From NCBI GenBank assembly GCA_018830645.1, contig JAHJSA010000088.1, forward strand, positions 1 through 64,000: 64,000 nt of DNA. The letters run 5' to 3'. The DNA is from Actinomycetota bacterium (GTDB lineage Bacteria > Actinomycetota > Thermoleophilia > RBG-16-64-13). A model generated the notes under the pieces. That model was given only the letters and a program-made list of their open reading frames with translations. It ran no database searches and was not told where the DNA came from. The translations under genes were made by a program, and so were the position numbers. Of the stretch, positions 1-10,347 are shown piece after piece (positions within the stretch are counted from its first letter, which is position 1; each line of letters starts with the position of its first letter).

Positions 1-54
1 CTGCCTTCGGTGTGTCAACTGGGAGCGCTTTCGATCGCGCGGCCGGATGCGAGG

Positions 55-86
55 CGGCGGCCGGGTCGTTACCGACCCGGCCGCCG
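55..86 (-). terminator. Perfect 14-bp stem / 4-nt loop hairpin downstream of the bmp gene
   Basis: CGGCGGCCGGGTCG-TTAC-CGACCCGGCCGCCG; lies 3' of the minus-strand BMP gene; no clear U tract. Confidence 0.6.
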
Positions 87-142
87 GACTTCACGGGATC
101 GGTCTGCGCCGGTCCCGCTGCTCCTCACTGTCGACGGCGCTG

Positions 143-1213
143 CTAGTTGACCAAGGTGTCATCCACCGTGGCGGGCACGACGAGCGTGCCGGCGATGATG
201 TCTTCCTGGGCCTTCGCCACCGCGTCCTTCACGGCCTGCGGGACGATGGAGTCATGCTCATGGAACGAAGAGATGCCAACTCCCCCGTTCTTCAGGTCGT
301 ACACTACGTTCCCGCCGGGGAGGGCACCGCTCTCTTTGGCTTCCTGCACCGTCAGGAAGGTGGCCTGACCGAGCTTCTTCTCGGCCGATGTGAGAATCAC
401 CTCCGGAAGGGCGGCGCTCTGGTCGACATCGACGCCGATGGCGAACCGGCCGGCGTCTTTCGCGGCTTCGAACACGCCCAGGCCGGTCTTACCGGCGACC
501 TGGAAGACGATGTCGGCGCCACCGTCGTACATCGGGACGGCTGCTTCCTTGCCCACATTCGGATCGTCGAAGGTGTCGGTGTAGGTGAGCAGGACCACGA
601 TCTCGGGATCAACGGCTTTGACGGCGGCCACGAAGCCTGCGATGTAGCGGTCGACCGGCGGGATCTTCATGCCCGCAACGATCCCGACGACCTTGTCGTC
701 GTTGAGACGATCGCTGAGGGACGCGTCGAGAGTCATGTGACCAGCGACCAGACCGGCCAGGTATCCGGCCTCTTGCTCAGCGAACAACACCTCGCGGATG
801 TTCGGAACGTCGATCGGGTTGAACGAAGCGTCGAACAGGTCGATGTCGATGCCCGCGAACATGGTGTCGGGGTATTGAGCGGCCACTTCCTGGATCGCGT
901 CGCTCATGAGGAAGCCGACGGCGAAGACGACCTGGTTGCCGTCTTGCACGAGCCGCGTCAGGTTCGGCACGTAGTCGGTCTGTTGCTCGGACACGAGATA
1001 CGACGAAGTCACCCCCAGCTCGGACTGCGCCTGCTCGAGACCGGCCCACACTCCGTCGTTGAATGACTTGTCTCCGAGTTTGCCCACGTCTGTGGCCATG
1101 GCCGCTTTGTAGGCGTCTCCGTTCGATGAATCGCCTCCGCACCCGATGGCCAGCCCCACCAGGAGAAGCGCGGCCACAACCAGCCCAACCACCAGTACCC
1201 TACTTCTGCTCAT
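143..1213 (-). CDS. BMP family (PnrA-like) ABC transporter substrate-binding lipoprotein
   Basis: Signal peptide with lipobox LAIGC; DVGKLGDKSFNDGVWAGLEQA motif typical of Bmp/Med family. Confidence 0.9.
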   Translation of the reverse strand: MSRSRVLVVGLVVAALLLVGLAIGCGGDSSNGDAYKAAMATDVGKLGDKSFNDGVWAGLEQAQSELGVTSSYLVSEQQTDYVPNLTRLVQDGNQVVFAVGFLMSDAIQEVAAQYPDTMFAGIDIDLFDASFNPIDVPNIREVLFAEQEAGYLAGLVAGHMTLDASLSDRLNDDKVVGIVAGMKIPPVDRYIAGFVAAVKAVDPEIVVLLTYTDTFDDPNVGKEAAVPMYDGGADIVFQVAGKTGLGVFEAAKDAGRFAIGVDVDQSAALPEVILTSAEKKLGQATFLTVQEAKESGALPGGNVVYDLKNGGVGISSFHEHDSIVPQAVKDAVAKAQEDIIAGTLVVPATVDDTLVN

Positions 1214-1300
1214 CCCATCCTCCTCTTTCGCCTCCTCTGCGAGGCTGTTCCAGCCCCTTCTGCCAAGCTACCTGATTCTCGCACTTCGGCGGGTTATCCG

Positions 1301-3928
1301 CTACTCGGCTTCGTATGCCTCGTCCACGTCGCTGTACGGTGGACAGTCGGAGCGCAGGCCTTCGAGCACCCGTTCGCGCTCCCCAGGTAGCACCAGGATC
1401 TGCCGCGCCTTGCTCCCCTCGTGCGGCCCCACGATACCCCGCCGTTCCAGCATGTCGATGAGTCGCCCGGCCCGGGTGTAGCCGACCCGCAGACGGCGTT
1501 GGAGCATGGAGACCGACGCGGTGCCGGTATCGAGCACCAACGACGCCGCATCGGCAAGGAGTTCGTCGCGGTCGGGGTCGAAAGCGTCGCCCTCACGCCC
1601 CTCTTCGGCGACAGGGGGTTGGAGCAGCTCCTCCTGGTACTCGGGCTGGGCCTGTGTGCGGCAGTGTGTTACCAGACGATGGATCTCCTCCTCGGTGATG
1701 AACGCGCCTTGAATGCGCTGGAGGCGGTTCGAACCGAGGGGCTTGAAGAGCATGTCGCCCATTCCGAGGAGTGCCTCGGCTCCATTCGTGTCGAGGATCA
1801 CCCGTGAGTCCGTCTGGCTCGACACCGCGAACGCGATGCGGGAAGGGATGTTGGCCTTGATCATGCCGGTGATCACGTCAACCGACGGGCGCTGCGTGGC
1901 CACGACGAGGTGGATGCCCACCGCGCGCGCCTTCTGGGCGAGCCGGATGATGTACTCCTCCACCTGTGCGGGTGACACCATCATCAGGTCGGCGAGTTCG
2001 TCGATCACCACCACCACGTAGGGCAGCGCCCGCTCTCCCCGTCGCACTCGGGCCTTGTTCGCCTCTTCCAGGTTGCGCGCTCGCTCGAGCTCCATCAACT
2101 CGTAACGGTGGTCCATCTCCTTCACGATGTTGTGAAGCACTCCGGCGGCGTTCTTCATGTTGGTGACCACAGGCACCAGCAGGTGGGGAACGTAGTCGAA
2201 GTGCGAGAGCTCCACCTTCTTCGGGTCGATCAGGATCATCTTGATCTGGTCGGGTGATGCCCTGAGGAGGATCGAAGAGATGATGATGTTCACGCACCCG
2301 CTCTTGCCGGAGCCTGTTGTGCCCGCGATCAGCAGGTGGGGCAGACGGCCGAGATCGGTGTAGACCGCCTTTCCGGAGATGTCTTTTCCGAGCCACACCA
2401 TCAGCGGCCCCGCCGTCTTCGGGAAGTCGCGGTAGATGTCTCCCAGAGTGACGAAGGTGGGCTTCTGATTGGGCACCTCTACTCCCACCGCCTGCTTCCC
2501 TGGGATCGGAGCCAAGATGCGTATCTCCGTAGATGCCAGCGCGTAGGCCAGGTCGTCTTTGAGGCCCGATACCTTGCTCACTTTCGTGCCCGGTGCCAGC
2601 TGGAGCTCGAAGCGGGTGACTCTGGGGCCCACCACCATGCCGATCACGCGAGCCTCTACCCCGAAGTCGGAGAGCGTCTCAACGAGGAGGGCGGCGGTGT
2701 CGGAGTCAGGGCGTCCGTCGCCGACAGGCTGCCCCACCGTCTTCCTGAGGAGTTCGGAACCGGGCAGCAGGTAGGCGGGCGCGTGCGAGGAGACCCCGTG
2801 CCCGTCGCCGTCGGCGATGCCGGACAGCGGCCGCTGGCGCTCCGCCCGCGGGCGCGGACGTCCGTCGCGATCGTCTCGGTCAGAGACGCTCGGCTCCAGA
2901 CCGTGCGGCAGTGCCCCGTCCGCCGCGGCATGTGTGATAGCGGCGGACTCCGCGACGGACTCACCTGAGACAGGCGGGGCCGCGCCGGGGTAGCCGGGAC
3001 CGCCCAGCACGTAGATATCGGGGTAAGCGGCCGCCCCGTCCACGAGATCGCGCCGGGCCGCCGCGGTCGAACGTATGGTGGGAGCTTCGCTGAACGCGTC
3101 GTCGTCGAAGGCGACTTCCCCCGAAGCGAGCCCGAAGGGCTCCGCGCCCCCGGGGCCGAAGCCCGACAGGTAGGGATCGTCCAGAGGACCGCTCCGCCCG
3201 CCTCGTTCCCCCGCCTGCCCCGCTGCGACCCGGAGGCGTCTGACCCGATCCTGAGCGCTCTCCTGAGCGACCCGGGCCGCCCGGCCCGTGCCCATGACGA
3301 AGCGCCGTAGAGTCACGCCGGTGACCATGCTCAATCCGGCAGCGACCAGCAGCCAGGCGACGATCGCCACCCCCACGGTGCCCGCCAACTGAACCCCACC
3401 GGCGTACGCGGCCTCTCCCACCCAGCCGGCCCGCGCCGCGTACGACGCCCTCACGAAGGTCTGCACGGGGTGGCCCGGACCTAACGGCGTGAAGCCCTCG
3501 GCCACGAGTACCAGGAGTCCCAGCACGAAAGCGACCAGGCCCCAGAACCAAACGGAGCGCCGGTCGATATGGAAGTCGAACACCAAGCGGGCGGCGACGC
3601 CCAGGAGGGCCAGAGGAAGAAGGAACGCCAACCGCCCGAAAGCGGTACGGAGGGCGCCTCCACCCTCTTCTCCAAGTAGACCACCGGACTCGCCGACAAG
3701 GAGAACGTAGGCAAGGAAGGCGGCCGCGCCCAGGCAGGCGAGTGCGATGAGCTCACTTCTGTGGGCCGCCCACGAGGTCTGCCCCGCGGACCGCCGCGTC
3801 ACGGCAGCATCAGCCGCCGCCCGCCCACTCCGTGGCCGGCTCGGTGGCTTGGCCCGGGGCCCAGCCCGAGATGCGGTCTTCGGTCGCACCTCCGTGGCAT
3901 CGCCTCCCTTGGGCTTGGGTGGACTCAC
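1301..3928 (-). CDS. ftsK: DNA translocase FtsK/SpoIIIE
   Basis: N-terminal TM segments, LLIAGTTGSGKSGCVN Walker A, LIDPKKVELSHF, C-terminal gamma wHTH. Confidence 0.96.
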   Translation of the reverse strand: MSPPKPKGGDATEVRPKTASRAGPRAKPPSRPRSGRAAADAAVTRRSAGQTSWAAHRSELIALACLGAAAFLAYVLLVGESGGLLGEEGGGALRTAFGRLAFLLPLALLGVAARLVFDFHIDRRSVWFWGLVAFVLGLLVLVAEGFTPLGPGHPVQTFVRASYAARAGWVGEAAYAGGVQLAGTVGVAIVAWLLVAAGLSMVTGVTLRRFVMGTGRAARVAQESAQDRVRRLRVAAGQAGERGGRSGPLDDPYLSGFGPGGAEPFGLASGEVAFDDDAFSEAPTIRSTAAARRDLVDGAAAYPDIYVLGGPGYPGAAPPVSGESVAESAAITHAAADGALPHGLEPSVSDRDDRDGRPRPRAERQRPLSGIADGDGHGVSSHAPAYLLPGSELLRKTVGQPVGDGRPDSDTAALLVETLSDFGVEARVIGMVVGPRVTRFELQLAPGTKVSKVSGLKDDLAYALASTEIRILAPIPGKQAVGVEVPNQKPTFVTLGDIYRDFPKTAGPLMVWLGKDISGKAVYTDLGRLPHLLIAGTTGSGKSGCVNIIISSILLRASPDQIKMILIDPKKVELSHFDYVPHLLVPVVTNMKNAAGVLHNIVKEMDHRYELMELERARNLEEANKARVRRGERALPYVVVVIDELADLMMVSPAQVEEYIIRLAQKARAVGIHLVVATQRPSVDVITGMIKANIPSRIAFAVSSQTDSRVILDTNGAEALLGMGDMLFKPLGSNRLQRIQGAFITEEEIHRLVTHCRTQAQPEYQEELLQPPVAEEGREGDAFDPDRDELLADAASLVLDTGTASVSMLQRRLRVGYTRAGRLIDMLERRGIVGPHEGSKARQILVLPGERERVLEGLRSDCPPYSDVDEAYEAE

Positions 3929-3956
3929 GGCGCGCCTCCGTGCCCCTTCCGCCGGC

Positions 3957-5627
3957 TCATACTTCCACGATGATGGGCAGGACCAGCGGGCGGCGTCGCG
4001 CCTCCTTGCGGAAGAAGCGTTGCACTTCGTCGTGCACGTGCGATTTCAGGATCGACGGATCGTCGATCTCCTGCGCCTCATCGCTGGCCAAGGCGGCCAA
4101 GACCCGCTCCTTCACCTGCTGCACGACCTCTTCGGTGTCTTCGGAGTGGACGAAGCCCCGCAGTGCGATCACCGGGTCCGCGGCCAACGTGCCGTCTTGA
4201 GCGCTGAGGGTCATAACCACTATCGCGACGCCGTCGGTGGCCAGGTGGTGACGGTCGCGCAGCACCACGTCTTGGAAGTCGCCCATAGCCAGCCCGTCCA
4301 CGAAGATCATGCCGGCCTGCACCTTCCCCGCGATCCGGGCGCCGGTGCCGTCCAACTCCAACACGTCGCCGTCTTCCATGATGAAGACGTTCTCGTCGAG
4401 CACGCCGACGGATCGCGCCAGTTGCGCGTGAAAATAGAGGTGACGGTACTCGCCGTGCACCGGCACGAAGTACGTGGGCTTCACCAGATTGAGGAGCATC
4501 TTCAACTCCTCGGCGGCCGCGTGGCCGGAGACGTGCACGGCCGCCTCAGCTCCGTAGATCACATGCGCCCCGGCGGCGAAGAGGCGATTGATGGTGCGGT
4601 GCACGCTGCGTTCGTTACCGGGCACCGGTTTCGCCGAGATCACCACGGTGTCGCCCGGAAGGATGTTGACCAGATGGTGGTCGCGGGCCGCCATGCGGGC
4701 GAGAGCGGACATCGGCTCGCCCTGGCTGCCGGTGGAGATGATGACCAGCCTATCGGCCGGGATGTCGGGTACGTCCTGCGGACGCACCATCGTCCCGCTG
4801 GGGATGGTGAGGTACCCGAGGTTGGAGGCGATGTTGATGTTCTTGATCATGCTCCGTCCGACCACGGCCACCGAACGTCCCAGCTTGGCAGCTGCGTCGA
4901 ACACCTGTTGGATACGATGGATATGACTCGCGAACGAGGCGACGATCACCCGACCTTCCGCCTGGGCGAAGATGCTCTCGAGATTGCGGCCGACCGAACG
5001 TTCGGGGCGAGTGTAGCCGCTGGTCTCGGCGTTCGTGGAATCCGACAGCAGAAGCAGCACGCCCTTGTTTCCAAGTTCGCCGAAGCGGTGGACCGCCGTG
5101 ACCCGGCAATCCACCGGGGTCTGGTCGAGCTTGAAATCGCCGCTGTGCACGATGGTGCCCAACGGCGTGTGCAGGGCCACCCCCACCCCGTCGGGGATGC
5201 TGTGGCACACCTCGAGGAACTCCGCGGTGAAGGCGCCCACGGTCAGGCTCGTGCCGGGCTCGATCTCGCTGAGCGACACCTTGCCCTGCAGGCCGTGCTC
5301 TCCGAGCTTGCCGTTGACAAGACCGAGGGTGAGGCGGGTGCCGAACACCGGCACGTGGGGCATCTCGCGGAGCAGGTACGGGAGCGCCCCGACGTGGTCT
5401 TCGTGCCCGTGCGTGAGGATGATGCCCACCACCCGCTCCTTGCGCTCACGCAGGTACGCGAAGTCGGGCAGCACGAGATCGATGCCGAGCATCTCGCTGT
5501 CCGGGAACATGAGGCCGGCGTCGATGACCAGGATATCGTCACCGTATTCGAACACCGTCATGTTCTTCCCGATGGCGCCGAGCCCCCCAAGGGGGATGAC
5601 GCGCAGTATGGGAGTGGTATCAGTCAA
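3957..5627 (-). CDS. rnj: Ribonuclease J
   Basis: Metallo-beta-lactamase HGHEDHVGALPYLL plus beta-CASP motifs; VPVHGEYRHL. Confidence 0.95.
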   Translation of the reverse strand: MTDTTPILRVIPLGGLGAIGKNMTVFEYGDDILVIDAGLMFPDSEMLGIDLVLPDFAYLRERKERVVGIILTHGHEDHVGALPYLLREMPHVPVFGTRLTLGLVNGKLGEHGLQGKVSLSEIEPGTSLTVGAFTAEFLEVCHSIPDGVGVALHTPLGTIVHSGDFKLDQTPVDCRVTAVHRFGELGNKGVLLLLSDSTNAETSGYTRPERSVGRNLESIFAQAEGRVIVASFASHIHRIQQVFDAAAKLGRSVAVVGRSMIKNINIASNLGYLTIPSGTMVRPQDVPDIPADRLVIISTGSQGEPMSALARMAARDHHLVNILPGDTVVISAKPVPGNERSVHRTINRLFAAGAHVIYGAEAAVHVSGHAAAEELKMLLNLVKPTYFVPVHGEYRHLYFHAQLARSVGVLDENVFIMEDGDVLELDGTGARIAGKVQAGMIFVDGLAMGDFQDVVLRDRHHLATDGVAIVVMTLSAQDGTLAADPVIALRGFVHSEDTEEVVQQVKERVLAALASDEAQEIDDPSILKSHVHDEVQRFFRKEARRRPLVLPIIVEV

Positions 5628-5691
5628 TCTAGGAATGCCTCCATCGGGGTCGCCTGGGCAGCGGAGTGAGCTGCGGGGGCGCGACCCCCAT

Positions 5692-6447
5692 CTACATGAT
5701 GTTCTCCAGGCCGACCACGAGTCCTTGAAGAGCGCCCACTCGCTTCACAGCCAGGACGACGCCGGGCATGAACGACTCCCGGGCCAGCGAATCGTGGCGG
5801 ATCGTGAGTGTTTGCCCAAGACCGCCGAAAATGACCTCTTGATGCGCTACCAAACCGGGAAGACGGACACTGTGCACCGGTACCGGCCTTTCGAGACCCA
5901 GGTCGTCCCACACCGCTTCGATGAGGTCGGCCGTGCGTCGTGCGGTCCCCGAGGGCGCGTCGATCTTGGCTTCGTGGTGCAGCTCGACGACTTCACACGC
6001 CGTGAAGTGACGCGCCGCCGCCCGAGCGAACTCCATCATGAGCACCGCCCCGAGCGCGAAGTTTGGCGCGACCAGAGCGGGAGTACCCGTGGCTCTCGAC
6101 AACTCCGCGAGGCGGGCCATGTCGTCAGACCCTATGCCTGTCGTGCCCACGACCACAGGCCACGAGCGCTCGAGACACGTGATCACGTTGCCCACCACGG
6201 CGTCCGGCTGCGTGAACTCCACGACCACGCGGGCGGTCGCATCCGGCGAGCCTTCGTGCTCCGCGCGATCGAGCGCTTCAGCCAGGGTCGGAACGCAGAA
6301 AGGAAGACCGTTCACTCCGGGCGCCTCGTCGACGCCTCGATCGGCTCCTCCCACCAGGGTGAGCGCCGGGTCGCCGAGGACGGCCGCACACACCGTGCTG
6401 CCCATGCGGCCGAGAGCTCCGTTCACCACGACTTCGATGCGATCCAC
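5692..6447 (-). CDS. dapB: 4-hydroxy-tetrahydrodipicolinate reductase
   Basis: VNGALGRMG nucleotide-binding motif, ELHHEAKIDAPSGTA; GTG start within the longer ORF. Confidence 0.93.
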   Translation of the reverse strand: MDRIEVVVNGALGRMGSTVCAAVLGDPALTLVGGADRGVDEAPGVNGLPFCVPTLAEALDRAEHEGSPDATARVVVEFTQPDAVVGNVITCLERSWPVVVGTTGIGSDDMARLAELSRATGTPALVAPNFALGAVLMMEFARAAARHFTACEVVELHHEAKIDAPSGTARRTADLIEAVWDDLGLERPVPVHSVRLPGLVAHQEVIFGGLGQTLTIRHDSLARESFMPGVVLAVKRVGALQGLVVGLENIM

Positions 6448-6490
6448 CTGTGACCCCTCCTGCCTGAGTGCTCTCTGCGAGGCGGTGACC

Positions 6491-7774
6491 TCAGCCGACA
6501 GAGTCGATGGGATTACCCGGCACCCAGTTCTCGAACGCGGCCCGAAAGCCCGTCTCGTCGGTGCCGATGCCCGCCACGGAGAGCGCGGATGGCTCGAACA
6601 GGTCCGCCGCCAGCTCGAGGATCTCCTCGGCGGTGACGCTCTCCACCCGGCGCGTGATCTCATCCAGGTCGAGCAACTCCGCGCCCGTGAGCACTCCCTT
6701 GCCGAGGCGGCTCATGCGGCTGTTGGTGCTTTCGAGTCCCAGGAGTAGACGTCCCTTCACGTGCTCCTTCGCCCGCTCGACTTCGTCCGTGGGTACCGCT
6801 TCTGTGACGATGCGCGCCAACTCGACCTGCACAGTCTCGATCACCGTTGCGAGGCGATCGGGGCGGCAGCCGAAGTATACCCCCGCCATGCCCGCCTCTC
6901 GGTACTGGCTGGCGAAGGAGTAGATGCTGTAGACCAAGCCCCGTTTCTCGCGTACCTCCTGAAAGAGCCGAGAGCTGAGTGAGCCGCCCAGGAGGCTGTC
7001 GAGGACGGTGAGCACGAAGCGCTTCTCGTGGTTGCGGGGCAGGCCTCGACCACCCAGACACACGTGCACCTGCTCGGTCTCCTTGACCATGAACGCCCGG
7101 CGCGGAGTGATCTCCGCCGGTGTATGCACAGGAACCAGCCCGTTGCTGTCGGAGCGCGGATGCCCAGCCAAGATGAGTTCACGCAGTTCGTCGTGGTCGA
7201 CGTTCCCCGCGGCGGCCACCACCATGTCGCTGAACCGGAAATGCCGCTGGTGGTAGGCGCGCACCTCGGCCTCGCTCATGCCCCCGATCGTCTCGCGAGT
7301 GCCCAGCACGGCGTGGCCCAGCGGGTGCGCACCGAAGATGGTCTCCGTGAGCAGATCGTGGATCAGATCCTGCGGAGAGTCCTCGTACATGGCGATCTCT
7401 TCGAGGATCACCTCACGCTCGTTGTCGAGGTCGGTGAACGTGGGTGTGAGCAGCATGTCCACGAGCACGTCCATCGCCTTGGGGAGTTGATCGTCGACGA
7501 AACGTCCGTAGACGAGCACGTACTCCTTCGACGTGGCCGCGTTCAGCTCACCCCCGAGAGTGTCGAACACCTGGGCGATACGCTCGGCGGAGTAGCGTTC
7601 GGAGCCCTTGAACAGGAGGTGCTCGATGAAGTGCGTGACACCAGTGAGGCTCCCGGTCTCGTCCCGGGAGCCCACTGGTATCCAGAAGCCGAGGCAGATC
7701 GAGCGAACGTGGTCGAGTCGCTCGGTGACGAGTCGCTGCCCGTTATTCAGCTGTTCCAGTCGATACTTTTGGAT
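6491..7774 (-). CDS. M16 family zinc peptidase (processing-peptidase-like)
   Basis: HFIEHLLFKGSERYSAERI (HxxEH) motif; homologous N-terminus YRLEQLNNGQRLVTERLDHVRSICLGFWIPVGSRDE extends upstream of first canonical start (GTG 7675); 5' end is ambiguous. Confidence 0.88.
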   Translation of the reverse strand: MQKYRLEQLNNGQRLVTERLDHVRSICLGFWIPVGSRDETGSLTGVTHFIEHLLFKGSERYSAERIAQVFDTLGGELNAATSKEYVLVYGRFVDDQLPKAMDVLVDMLLTPTFTDLDNEREVILEEIAMYEDSPQDLIHDLLTETIFGAHPLGHAVLGTRETIGGMSEAEVRAYHQRHFRFSDMVVAAAGNVDHDELRELILAGHPRSDSNGLVPVHTPAEITPRRAFMVKETEQVHVCLGGRGLPRNHEKRFVLTVLDSLLGGSLSSRLFQEVREKRGLVYSIYSFASQYREAGMAGVYFGCRPDRLATVIETVQVELARIVTEAVPTDEVERAKEHVKGRLLLGLESTNSRMSRLGKGVLTGAELLDLDEITRRVESVTAEEILELAADLFEPSALSVAGIGTDETGFRAAFENWVPGNPIDSVG

Positions 7775-7789
7775 GGCGGGATGCTCCCG

Positions 7790-9925
7790 CTACTCGGCGC
7801 TGCCGTCCAGTTTCTCGATCATGCGGAGACTGATCTTCTCCTTGCCGCCCTGGATGGCAACATCGAGCACCTCCACCTTGACGACCTCACCTCGTTGCAC
7901 CACTTCTTCCACAGTATCGACCCGACGTCCGGCACCCAGTTTCGAGATGTGGATGAGGCCGTCGGTGCCGGGCTTCAGGTTCACGAACGCCCCGAAGTTC
8001 GTCGTAGACACGACGCGCCCCACGATGATCTCTCCGGGCTCGATGTCCTTGACGATGCGACGGATCGCGTCGACACAGGCATCGCCTAGGCGGCCGTCGG
8101 TGGCGAATACCTTCACCAGGCCTTCGTCGTCGATCTCTACGGTGCACTCGTACTCGGCTTCGAGGCCTCGGATCGTCTCGCCGCCCTTGCCGATGACCGC
8201 GCCGATCTTCTCCTGATCGACTTTGATCGTGACGATACGCGGCGCGAACTCGCGCAGTTCCGAGCGCGGTTCGGCGATAGCGTCGGCCATCTTGTCGAGG
8301 ATATGGAGACGAGCCACTCGGGCCTGCTCGAGTGCGTCACGCATGATGGCGGCGGTCACACCCTTGATCTTGATGTCCATCTGCAGGGCGGTGATTCCCT
8401 GCGTCGTGCCCGCGACCTTGAAATCCATGTCGCCCAGGTGGTCTTCCACCCCGGCGATGTCGGTGAGGATGATGTACTCGTCCATCTCCATGACCAGACC
8501 CATAGCGATGCCGGCGACTGGGCGGGTGATCGGCACGCCGGCGTCCATCATCGCGAGGGTCGACGCGCACACGCTCGCCATCGAGCTCGACCCGTTCGAC
8601 TCCAACGTCTCGGAGACGAGGCGGATGGTGTACGGGAAGTCCTCGCGGCTCGGCACGACCGGGAGCAAGGCGCGCTCGGCCAAGGCTCCGTGCCCTATCT
8701 CACGACGGCCGGGACCGCGCATGAACCCGGCTTCTCCCACGGAGAACGGCGGGAACTTGTAGTGGTGCATGAAATACTTGGAATCGTCGGCGGCGATGCT
8801 GTCCACCCGTTGCTCATCGCGGCCCGCACCCAAGGTAAGCAGGGTCATGACCTGCGTCTGCCCACGAGTGAACAGGCCCGAACCGTGCGTGCGTGGGGTG
8901 ACTCCCACTTCCGACGCGATGGCGCGGATCTCGTCTTTCGCGCGGCCGTCGGGACGCACCTTCTCGAGCGCGATACGCTTGCGCACTATCTCCTTTTCCA
9001 CCGCGTCGAACGCTTTGGCGACCGCGGCGACGTCCACGGCGCCGTCGGTGCCGCCTTCAGCCGGAGCGAGGGCCTCCGTGACACGCTGCTTCACTTCGGC
9101 GACAGCCGCAGAGCGCTGGTGCTTCTCGAGCACCGAGACGGCCCGCAGGATATCGGAGGCGTAGTTCGCCTTGATGGCGTCGACCAGGATAGGGTCGGCC
9201 AGTTTCGGCGCGTACTCCATCATCGGCTTGCCCACTTCTTCAGCCCAACTCGCGATGGCGGCCACTTGGACCTTGATCGCCGCGTGCCCTACCTCGAGCG
9301 CGGCCAACATGTCGGCTTCGCTCACTTCGGCGGCCCCGGCTTCAACCATGCTGATGGCGTCGGCGGTGCCGGCCATGACGAGGTTGATCGGACTCGATTC
9401 GAGATCTGCGTACGTGGGGTTGATGACCCAGGCACCCTCTACCTTGGCAACACGCACAGCCCCCACCGGGCCTTGGAACGGAGCGCTGGAGATGCTGAGC
9501 GCAGCTGAAGCGCCCAGTATCGCCAAGACGTCGTGCGGGTTGCTGCGGTCGACGGACAGGACCGTGGCCACGATGTGAGTCTCTTTGGTGAAACCCTTGG
9601 GGAAGAGCGGCCGGATCGGGCGATCGGTGAGCCGGGCGGTGAGAATGGCCCCCTCACCCGCGCGGCCTTCCTTCTTGATGAAGCCGCCGGGGATCTTCCC
9701 GGCCGCGTACATGCCCTCTTCGATGTCGACCGTGAGGGGAAAGAAGTCGACGTTCCTGTCGTTCTTCGATACCACAGCGGTAACGAGGACCATCGTGTCA
9801 CCGGAACGAACCAGCACAGCCCCATCGGCCTGCTTCGCGAGCCGTCCCGTCTCCAGGTGGATCGTCTTGTCGCCTACCTGGATGGCCTTGGTGCTGACTC
9901 CCGCTACCGCAGTCTGCTCAGTCAT
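7790..9925 (-). CDS. pnp: Polyribonucleotide nucleotidyltransferase (PNPase)
   Basis: Two RNase PH domains, KH domain IGAVIGKGGETIRGLEAE, S1 domain. Confidence 0.97.
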   Translation of the reverse strand: MTEQTAVAGVSTKAIQVGDKTIHLETGRLAKQADGAVLVRSGDTMVLVTAVVSKNDRNVDFFPLTVDIEEGMYAAGKIPGGFIKKEGRAGEGAILTARLTDRPIRPLFPKGFTKETHIVATVLSVDRSNPHDVLAILGASAALSISSAPFQGPVGAVRVAKVEGAWVINPTYADLESSPINLVMAGTADAISMVEAGAAEVSEADMLAALEVGHAAIKVQVAAIASWAEEVGKPMMEYAPKLADPILVDAIKANYASDILRAVSVLEKHQRSAAVAEVKQRVTEALAPAEGGTDGAVDVAAVAKAFDAVEKEIVRKRIALEKVRPDGRAKDEIRAIASEVGVTPRTHGSGLFTRGQTQVMTLLTLGAGRDEQRVDSIAADDSKYFMHHYKFPPFSVGEAGFMRGPGRREIGHGALAERALLPVVPSREDFPYTIRLVSETLESNGSSSMASVCASTLAMMDAGVPITRPVAGIAMGLVMEMDEYIILTDIAGVEDHLGDMDFKVAGTTQGITALQMDIKIKGVTAAIMRDALEQARVARLHILDKMADAIAEPRSELREFAPRIVTIKVDQEKIGAVIGKGGETIRGLEAEYECTVEIDDEGLVKVFATDGRLGDACVDAIRRIVKDIEPGEIIVGRVVSTTNFGAFVNLKPGTDGLIHISKLGAGRRVDTVEEVVQRGEVVKVEVLDVAIQGGKEKISLRMIEKLDGSAE

Positions 9926-10022
9926 TCTCTTTCATCGCCTTTCGTTCGCCGCACCCCGGGTCCCTCCCGGACGGCATCTTATGGAGGATCGTCTCCGGCT
10001 CCTTAGGCCGGCGGAACACGAA

Positions 10023-10048
10023 GGGCGGTCCGCGATTGCAGACCGCCC
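10023..10048 (-). terminator. Intercistronic hairpin rpsO-pnp
   Basis: GGGCGGTC-N10-GACCGCCC; between rpsO and pnp. Confidence 0.5.
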
Positions 10049-10062
10049 CCCACGTAGATCCC

Positions 10063-10329
10063 TTACTTCCTGAGGCCCAACTCCTTGACCACCGTGCGAT
10101 ACCGCTCCATTTCCTGCTTCTGCAGGTAGTTGAGCAGTCTACGCCGTCGTCCCACCATCTTCAGAAGGCCACGCCGTGAGTGGTGGTCTTTCTTGTGCAT
10201 CTTGAGGTGGGTGGTGAGGATGTTGATCTGATCGGTGAGGATCGCTATCTGCACCTCCGGCGACCCGGTGTCGCCTTCGTGCTTCTTGAAGCGATCGATG
10301 ATCTCGGTCTTGCGTTCCTTGCTCAGCAT
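10063..10329 (-). CDS. rpsO: 30S ribosomal protein S15
   Basis: [53 protein letters not shown]. Confidence 0.98.
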   Translation of the reverse strand: MLSKERKTEIIDRFKKHEGDTGSPEVQIAILTDQINILTTHLKMHKKDHHSRRGLLKMVGRRRRLLNYLQKQEMERYRTVVKELGLRK

Positions 10330-10333
10330 GCAT

Positions 10334-10347
10334 AGCCTCCGTAGGCT
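10334..10347 (-). promoter_or_regulatory. Short hairpin overlapping rpsO Shine-Dalgarno
   Basis: AGCCT-ACGG-AGGCT immediately 5' of the ATG; contains GGAGG. Confidence 0.35.

Noticed and set aside
47-1066. 339-aa plus ORF opposite the BMP lipoprotein gene
   Set aside because: Shadow ORF; minus strand has lipobox and BMP motifs.
3747-5669. 640-aa plus-strand ORF opposite rnj
   Set aside because: Antisense shadow of RNase J; no recognizable motifs.
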